From: an uncultured Pelagibacteraceae bacterium
GTDB lineage: Bacteria; Pseudomonadota; Alphaproteobacteria; Pelagibacterales; Pelagibacteraceae
NCBI GenBank assembly: GCA_902591535.1
Contig: CACJBA010000009.1
Coordinates: 1-40,955, forward strand
Direction: 5' to 3'
Length of the DNA: 40,955 nucleotides
The notes beneath the pieces are model-generated. The model had not been told where the DNA came from, did not search any database, and saw only the letters and a program-made list of their open reading frames with translations. The position numbers were made by a program, and so were the translations under genes. Below, piece by piece: positions 35,844-40,955 of this stretch (the stretch's first letter is position 1; every line of letters begins with the position of its first letter).

Positions 35844-36991
35844 AGTAAAATTTTTCTAGTTTCCTTTTTAATCAACTCAACAGCAGGCTGATCAAATGGA
35901 TTCAGATTTAGTGATCTGCCTAGAAGAATAGTTTCTAAAATAAAAAAACAAAAAAGCTCTCCTAGATTTTTTTCACTTCTATTTTTTATTTCAAAACTTC
36001 TAAATGGAATTTTTTTTCTTTTAAATACTATCTCGGTTGCTTTTTTTTGTGCAAATATTATTTCTGATAAATTTTTATTTTTTAGAAAGTCATGCGAAGG
36101 TAATATATGTTTGTTTTTAATTTTTTCAGACTTATCTTCATTTACAACAAAAAAGGTATAAAAATTATTTTTAAATCCATCTAAATACAACTGCATAACA
36201 CTGTGGTTATCTTTTGGCATATTAGAAACTATGGGTAGTAAACCTTTACTTTTTTTTCCTAAACTCTCTGAAACCAATTGCTGATACCATTTAAACAAAT
36301 TCTCAGATCTTTCATCGTAATTAATTATTACTGAATTAAATTTTTTTTGTTTTACAAAATAAAGTGTACTTGAGACGTTATTGATTAAATGATTAATAAA
36401 TTTTTTATTTTTAATTAGTGAGTTGAATTGTCTAAAGTCTTTTGATTTTAAACCCATTAATTCTGCAGGGAGCATACCGACTTCTGAAAGCACAGAGTAT
36501 CTTCCTCCTATAAAGTTATTATGATGAATAACTTCAGCTTTTAATTTATTGGCTAAAATATAAAGATAGTTTTTCTTATTTTCTGTTATAAAAATATTTT
36601 TATCACTTTTTTTTATTAAAATATTAGCATTCACCAATGTTTCAATTGTATTCCCAGATTTTGAAATTATTATATTTGTATATTTAGTTTTATTTGATCT
36701 AGTGCTTGATTGAAGGTTATCAATAAAATCAAATTTTTTTTTTACTTTATTTTTTAAAAATTGATATATGGCTTGTGAACCTAATGTAGAGCCTCCCATA
36801 CCTAATAATCTATAGTTATTAGATTTTTTAAATTTTTTAACAAATTTATTATCAAAACTATCTTGATATTTTTTCGATAAAGATTGAAGGATTGAATTAT
36901 TTTCTTTAATTAAACTTTTAAAACTATTATTGATTTTTTTAGTCTTTAATTTTTTTTTAAAATTAACAAAATTAATTTCTGGAGTAAGCAT
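35840..36991 (-). CDS. pgi: Glucose-6-phosphate isomerase, short form
   Basis: Pgi interconverts glucose-6-phosphate and fructose-6-phosphate. At 383 residues it is much shorter than the usual 440-550. The SIS-domain core is intact: SKSGNTIET at 110-118, GGRYSVLSE at 162-170 with E170 as the ring-opening/proton-transfer glutamate, and DNHSVMQLY further on. The C-terminal block FDQPAVELIKKETRKIL retains the conserved PAVE and lysine. The missing length is mostly in the N-terminal and linker parts. Its start overlaps the upstream BamF-like gene stop by one base. Confidence 0.88.
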   Translation of the reverse strand: MLTPEINFVNFKKKLKTKKINNSFKSLIKENNSILQSLSKKYQDSFDNKFVKKFKKSNNYRLLGMGGSTLGSQAIYQFLKNKVKKKFDFIDNLQSSTRSNKTKYTNIIISKSGNTIETLVNANILIKKSDKNIFITENKKNYLYILANKLKAEVIHHNNFIGGRYSVLSEVGMLPAELMGLKSKDFRQFNSLIKNKKFINHLINNVSSTLYFVKQKKFNSVIINYDERSENLFKWYQQLVSESLGKKSKGLLPIVSNMPKDNHSVMQLYLDGFKNNFYTFFVVNEDKSEKIKNKHILPSHDFLKNKNLSEIIFAQKKATEIVFKRKKIPFRSFEIKNRSEKNLGELFCFFILETILLGRSLNLNPFDQPAVELIKKETRKILL

Positions 36992-37317
36992 TAATTTTTC
37001 TTAATTTTGTCTAATAAAGATTCCTCAAGCTTTTTGTTTAATTGATCTTTTTCAGAATTAGATTCTGAATTATCTTCGTTAGTCAATAGAGACTTTATGT
37101 TGTTCTTATTTTCTTTTATTAAAGACGTTTCTTGATTTGTTTTGGGTTTTGGCAATTCTTTATAATCAGGTGGCATCACTAAAGGTGCCTTTTTTTCAAC
37201 TAAAAATTCATCTGAATTATTCTTTTTTTGATTGGAAAATCCTTTTTTTAAACCACTACAAGAAAATAAAAATAAAGATGTGCTTAATATAATTATTACT
37301 ATTTTTAAGTGTCTCAT
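36991..37317 (-). CDS. BamF-like outer membrane lipoprotein (DUF3035)
   Basis: This 108-residue lipoprotein has a signal with lipobox LFSC, lipidated cysteine C20. The following [17 protein letters not shown] (residues 36-52) is the DUF3035 core found in BamF of the Caulobacter outer-membrane barrel assembly machine. The rest is charged and low-complexity. It begins four bases before the end of lspA, the peptidase that would cleave its signal. A role in barrel assembly is inferred from the family. Confidence 0.78.
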   Translation of the reverse strand: MRHLKIVIIILSTSLFLFSCSGLKKGFSNQKKNNSDEFLVEKKAPLVMPPDYKELPKPKTNQETSLIKENKNNIKSLLTNEDNSESNSEKDQLNKKLEESLLDKIKKN

Positions 37318-37805
37318 GTTTTTTGATTTTTATTAAATAACTCTATTATTACCATAAAAAGTATACCTATTGTTATAAATATATCTGCTACATTAAAAAT
37401 AAACCAATGAAAATTTCCTATATGAAAATCTATAAAATCAGGAACTGCTTTGTAATATAATCTATCAAACACATTTCCTAACGCACCTCCTAAAATCATT
37501 AAAAGTGAGTATTTCTTAAGTCCATCACTTTTAATGATCATAATAAAAATTATCAAAATAATAATTAGAATTATAATTGTTAATATGTTGTAGAAAATTT
37601 TTTCATTAAAAGAGAAGAGACCAAAAGCTATCCCTTCATTCCATATCAAATAAATATTTAAAAAATTTGAAGAAAATATTTCAGATCCAAATAATTTATT
37701 ATCTAAATAAATTACATAAATTTTAGAAATCCTATCAAATAAAAAAATTATGAAAATTAGTGATAAATTAATTAAAAAACTTTTATCTAAATTTTTCAAA
37801 ATCAT
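37314..37805 (-). CDS. lspA: Lipoprotein signal peptidase
   Basis: LspA cleaves the signal peptide of lipidated prolipoproteins. From the ATG at 37805 the protein has 163 residues, four membrane helices and the catalytic aspartates D114 in [12 protein letters not shown] and D141 in FNVADIF. An alternative start at 37823 would lie inside ileS and add six residues; the chosen ATG overlaps the ileS stop by one base (TAATG). It lies in the usual ribF-ileS-lspA order, with its client lipoprotein downstream. Confidence 0.94.
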   Translation of the reverse strand: MILKNLDKSFLINLSLIFIIFLFDRISKIYVIYLDNKLFGSEIFSSNFLNIYLIWNEGIAFGLFSFNEKIFYNILTIIILIIILIIFIMIIKSDGLKKYSLLMILGGALGNVFDRLYYKAVPDFIDFHIGNFHWFIFNVADIFITIGILFMVIIELFNKNQKT

Positions 37806-40519
37806 TAAAAATGTCTTGTACAAGGGCCATCATTTATTTTCCAACAAACTGGACACTTCGATCCCTTTGCTTTTGTCGTGATTGCTGTAGTCTCAATATC
37901 ATCTTTATAAGCAACTTCAGCTTTTGAGGTAATACAAAGTTCAGAAAAATCTGTATTTTTTGTAAGTTCTTTTAATTTTTCACTTAATTGTATTTTTAAA
38001 TCTGCTTCCAAGCTTGAACCTATTTCTTTACTAGCTCTTTTTTCCTCAATACTTATATTGCAAATATTTCTGATATTAATTAATTCGACCCATTTTTCGC
38101 TTAGTTTTACATTTTTAAATTTATCAGGAAATTCTATAAATTTCTCAAGGTGAATGCTTTTTTGATTCTTAAATAATAATCTAAAAATTTCTTCTGTTGT
38201 AAAAGATAATATTGGGGCAAACCATTTTAAAAGAGCATTTAAAATAATATTAAGTGTCAAAATTGTTGACTTTCTTTTTTTTGAGTCAATAGAATCACAA
38301 TAAAGATTATCTTTTCTAATATCAAAGTAAAAAGCAGATAAATCAACAGTGCAAAAATTTAACAATTCTTTATACAAATTATGGAAATCATAATTACTAA
38401 AATATTTTTTAAAATTACTGTTTAAAACATAAATTTTATGAAGCATTAGCTGTTCTAACTCAGGTAAATTTTCTACATTGAGTTCTTCAAAGTTTATTAT
38501 TTCAAAATTATCATTAATATTTCCGAGTAAATACCTAAAAGTATTTCTAATTTTTCTATAAGACTCTGCATGCTGATCTAGAATTGAATAATCAATTCTT
38601 AAATCCTCTGCATAATTTGATGATGCTACCCAAATTCTTAAAATATCAGCACCATATTTTTTTAAAATATCATCAGGCGCAATTACATTTCCTAATGATT
38701 TAGACATTTTTAATCCTTTTCCATCTACAACAAAACCATGAGATAAAATAGATTCAAATGGTGCTCTGCCTCTGGTCCCACATGACTCTAGAAGTGATGA
38801 ATGAAACCATCCCCTGTGCTGATCTGATCCCTCTAAATACATTGATGCGGGCCATTTTAAATCTTCCCTTTTTTCTAATACAAATGAATGAGTTGAACCA
38901 CTATCAAACCAAACTTCAACAATATCGCTTAATTTATCAAAATCTTCAGCTTTAAATTTTTTACCTAAAAATCTTTGAGGATTATCCGAAAACCAGCAGT
39001 CTGAGCCCTCTTTCTCATAAATTGAAGCAATATTTTCAATAACATCATCATCTACTAAAATTTCTTTAGTTTTTTTATTTACAAAAATTGGAAGAGGTAC
39101 TCCCCAAACTCTTTGTCTTGATACACACCAATCAGGCCTGGTTTCGATCATTGATTTTAATCTCTCCTTACCTTTGCTTGGATAAAAAACTGTCTCATTT
39201 ATTGCTTTTAAAGCTGTATCTCTCAATTTGTGACTTTCCATAGAAATAAACCATTGAGGTGTCGCTCTATGTACAAGTGGTGCTTTAGATCTCCATGAAT
39301 GTGGATAAGAATGAACTAATTCACCATTAGATAATAAATTTTTTTGCTCATTAAGTTTTTCTATTACGATTGAGTTTGCTTTAAATATATGGATACCCTC
39401 AAAAAGTTTAACATTGTTTGTATATTTTCCATCTCCATCAACAGTTTCTATTGCTTTAATTCCGTTGTTTAAGCATAAATTAAAATCATCAGGTCCATGA
39501 CTTGGAGCACAATGAACAATTCCAGTTCCTTGCTCGGTTGTAACAAATCTTGCTTCAAGCATTGGAATATCATGCTCATATCCAATTTTAACAAAAGGAT
39601 GATTACAGATAGTATTTTTGAATTCCTTTCCTTTAAAAGTATGAATTTTTTTATAATCTTTTATTCCACATTCTTTAATGACCGACTCTAATAAAGCTTC
39701 TGCAACAACTATTTTTCTATTTTTAAAATCACCATCATCTCTCAATTGTAATATCACATAATTAAGAGACTCATTATAGGCTAAAGCTTTGTTGGCTGGA
39801 ATTGTCCATGGTGTTGTTGTCCAAATTATAATATTACTTTCGACTAATTCTTTTAAATCAGAAGATTTTACTGAAAAAGATGTATAAATTGTATCAGATT
39901 TATGATCTTGATATTCTACTTCTGCGTCTGCAAGAGCTGTTTTCTCAACTGTTGACCATAAAACTGGTTTGAAGCCTCTATATAAACTTCCCTCTTTTAA
40001 AAACTTTCCAAGTTCTCTTACGATTTGGGCCTCAGCTCCGAAACTCATAGTGGAGTAGTAATTTTCCCAATCTCCAACAACACCTAAACGTTTAAATTGA
40101 GATTTATGAACTTCAATCCATTTTTCTGCAAATGATCGACACTCTTTTCTGAACTCAACGATAGGAACTTCATTTTTATTTTTTTTATTTTTTTTATACT
40201 GTTCCTCTATTTTCCATTCAATTGGTAGACCATGACAGTCCCACCCAGGTACATAAATGCTGTCTTTACCATCCATTTGATGAAATTTAACGATAATATC
40301 TTTCAATATTTTATTAAGAGCAGTACCCATGTGAATGTTTCCATTCGCATAAGGTGGGCCATCGTGAAGAACAAATTTTTCTTTTCCTTTACTTGAGTTT
40401 CTTATTTCATCATAAAGATTTATTTTTTGCCAATAATCTAAAATTTCAGGCTCTCTTGTTGGCAAATTTGCCTTCATAGAAAAAGCTGTTTTTGGTAGAT
40501 TAATTTGTGATTTACTCAT
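37805..40519 (-). CDS. ileS: Isoleucyl-tRNA synthetase
   Basis: IleS charges tRNA-Ile. The 904-residue class I synthetase has the HIGH-like motif at H63-M-G-T66, KMSKS at 604-608, a large editing domain between them, and a C-terminal zinc motif with C889, C892, C900 and H903. The final H of HIGH is threonine and the last zinc ligand is histidine rather than cysteine, both unusual. The start ATG overlaps the ribF stop (ATGA), and the lspA ATG overlaps its stop, so three genes are coupled. Confidence 0.97.
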   Translation of the reverse strand: MSKSQINLPKTAFSMKANLPTREPEILDYWQKINLYDEIRNSSKGKEKFVLHDGPPYANGNIHMGTALNKILKDIIVKFHQMDGKDSIYVPGWDCHGLPIEWKIEEQYKKNKKNKNEVPIVEFRKECRSFAEKWIEVHKSQFKRLGVVGDWENYYSTMSFGAEAQIVRELGKFLKEGSLYRGFKPVLWSTVEKTALADAEVEYQDHKSDTIYTSFSVKSSDLKELVESNIIIWTTTPWTIPANKALAYNESLNYVILQLRDDGDFKNRKIVVAEALLESVIKECGIKDYKKIHTFKGKEFKNTICNHPFVKIGYEHDIPMLEARFVTTEQGTGIVHCAPSHGPDDFNLCLNNGIKAIETVDGDGKYTNNVKLFEGIHIFKANSIVIEKLNEQKNLLSNGELVHSYPHSWRSKAPLVHRATPQWFISMESHKLRDTALKAINETVFYPSKGKERLKSMIETRPDWCVSRQRVWGVPLPIFVNKKTKEILVDDDVIENIASIYEKEGSDCWFSDNPQRFLGKKFKAEDFDKLSDIVEVWFDSGSTHSFVLEKREDLKWPASMYLEGSDQHRGWFHSSLLESCGTRGRAPFESILSHGFVVDGKGLKMSKSLGNVIAPDDILKKYGADILRIWVASSNYAEDLRIDYSILDQHAESYRKIRNTFRYLLGNINDNFEIINFEELNVENLPELEQLMLHKIYVLNSNFKKYFSNYDFHNLYKELLNFCTVDLSAFYFDIRKDNLYCDSIDSKKRKSTILTLNIILNALLKWFAPILSFTTEEIFRLLFKNQKSIHLEKFIEFPDKFKNVKLSEKWVELINIRNICNISIEEKRASKEIGSSLEADLKIQLSEKLKELTKNTDFSELCITSKAEVAYKDDIETTAITTKAKGSKCPVCWKINDGPCTRHF

Positions 40520-40955
40520 TTAGTATTTTTTGCAATTTTTAAATCTGTTTTTATTTGAGCTTTTAATTGATTAACATTTTTAAATTTTTTTTCTTTTCTT
40601 ATAAACTTTAAAAACTCTACTGATAAAAGTTTATTATAAAGATTTCCAGAAAAATTAAATAAATGAACTTCTAATAAGATTTTTTTTTGATTAAATGTGG
40701 GTCTAAATCCTAAATTAGCAATTCCTCTAAGATATTTAGTCTTATTTTTCCTTAGAACTTTAACAGCATAAACACCTGGTTTAGCTAGAACATAATCATG
40801 AATATCTATATTGCAGGTTGGGAATCCAATTTTTTTTCCAACCTGCCTACCCTTTTGAACTATTCCCTCTATGGTCCAATTTCTATTAAGAAGTTTATTT
40901 GCTTTTTCTAAAAATCCATTTTCTAAAAGATTTCTTATTAAAGAAGATGATACAA
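40516..40955 (-). CDS. ribF: Riboflavin kinase / FAD synthetase, C-terminal part (partial)
   Basis: The window ends inside this gene; 145 complete codons remain before the TGA at 40518-40516. The fragment begins with VSSSLIRNLLENG, the end of the FMN adenylyltransferase domain, then the riboflavin kinase domain with GFPTCNID, PGVYAVKV and GIANLGFRPTF, and LLEVHLFNFSGNLY toward the C-terminus. The enzyme makes FMN and FAD. The stop overlaps the ileS ATG, the common ribF-ileS-lspA order in proteobacteria. No break is seen at this edge, unlike the left edge. Confidence 0.93.
   Translation of the reverse strand, partial: VSSSLIRNLLENGFLEKANKLLNRNWTIEGIVQKGRQVGKKIGFPTCNIDIHDYVLAKPGVYAVKVLRKNKTKYLRGIANLGFRPTFNQKKILLEVHLFNFSGNLYNKLLSVEFLKFIRKEKKFKNVNQLKAQIKTDLKIAKNTK

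Overview
The window looks like a chromosomal segment of a streamlined marine alphaproteobacterium of the SAR11 (Pelagibacterales) type. The grounds are a very AT-rich sequence (roughly 30% GC by eye), almost no intergenic DNA, many ATGA/TAATG overlaps, and the gene content: a CcrM-type methylase, the mutY / DUF721 / dsbA / smc neighbourhood, a split Fo operon with b and b' subunits, a carotenoid-to-retinal cluster ending in blh, and the alphaproteobacterial small families DUF2093 and DUF3035/BamF. Strain and species cannot be told from the sequence alone. I saw no rRNA, tRNA, insertion sequence, phage gene or CRISPR array.

Layout. 1-300: a broken family 4 uracil-DNA glycosylase whose N-terminal motif lies inverted against its C-terminal half, probably an assembly or amplification chimera at a contig edge. 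294-2028: rnhB and ccrM. 2025-4150 (minus): an FAD monooxygenase and mutY. 4151-7796: DUF721 protein, DsbA-like thioredoxin and a short SMC. 7806-10152: the Fo operon (atpI, a, c, b', b). 10192-15428: crtI, crtB, crtY, blh and ispH, which supply isoprenoid precursor and turn phytoene into beta-carotene and retinal, the chromophore a proteorhodopsin would need; no opsin or crtE is in the window. 15431-16821: thrB and rnhA. 16813-24190 (minus): a nine-gene cytochrome aa3 oxidase and assembly operon (coxB, coxA, ctaB, a 41-residue CoxF-like peptide, ctaG, coxC, surf1) running on into thrC and a peroxiredoxin. 24252-25629: rsmE and a divergent type II haloacid dehalogenase. 25630-25935: the only spacer above 300 bases, filled by a candidate structured RNA. 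25936-28147: pirin, quinone oxidoreductase, DUF2721 protein. 28197-33804: ubiA followed by a lipid A/lipopolysaccharide run (msbA-like transporter, waaA, lpxK, lpxL-like). 33809-35843: DUF2093 protein, purD, rsmD. 35840-40955 (minus): pgi, a BamF-like lipoprotein, lspA, ileS and the C-terminal part of ribF.

Functionally the window is mostly core energy metabolism (ATP synthase Fo, terminal oxidase, retinal chromophore) plus envelope biogenesis, DNA maintenance and translation genes. The most notable items are the structured RNA candidate at about 25644-25856, a ccrM promoter with GANTC sites inside its core elements, a short SMC with no recognisable hinge domain, and the inverted junction at the left edge. 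Apart from 849-957 and 25630-25935 no spacer exceeds about 61 bases.
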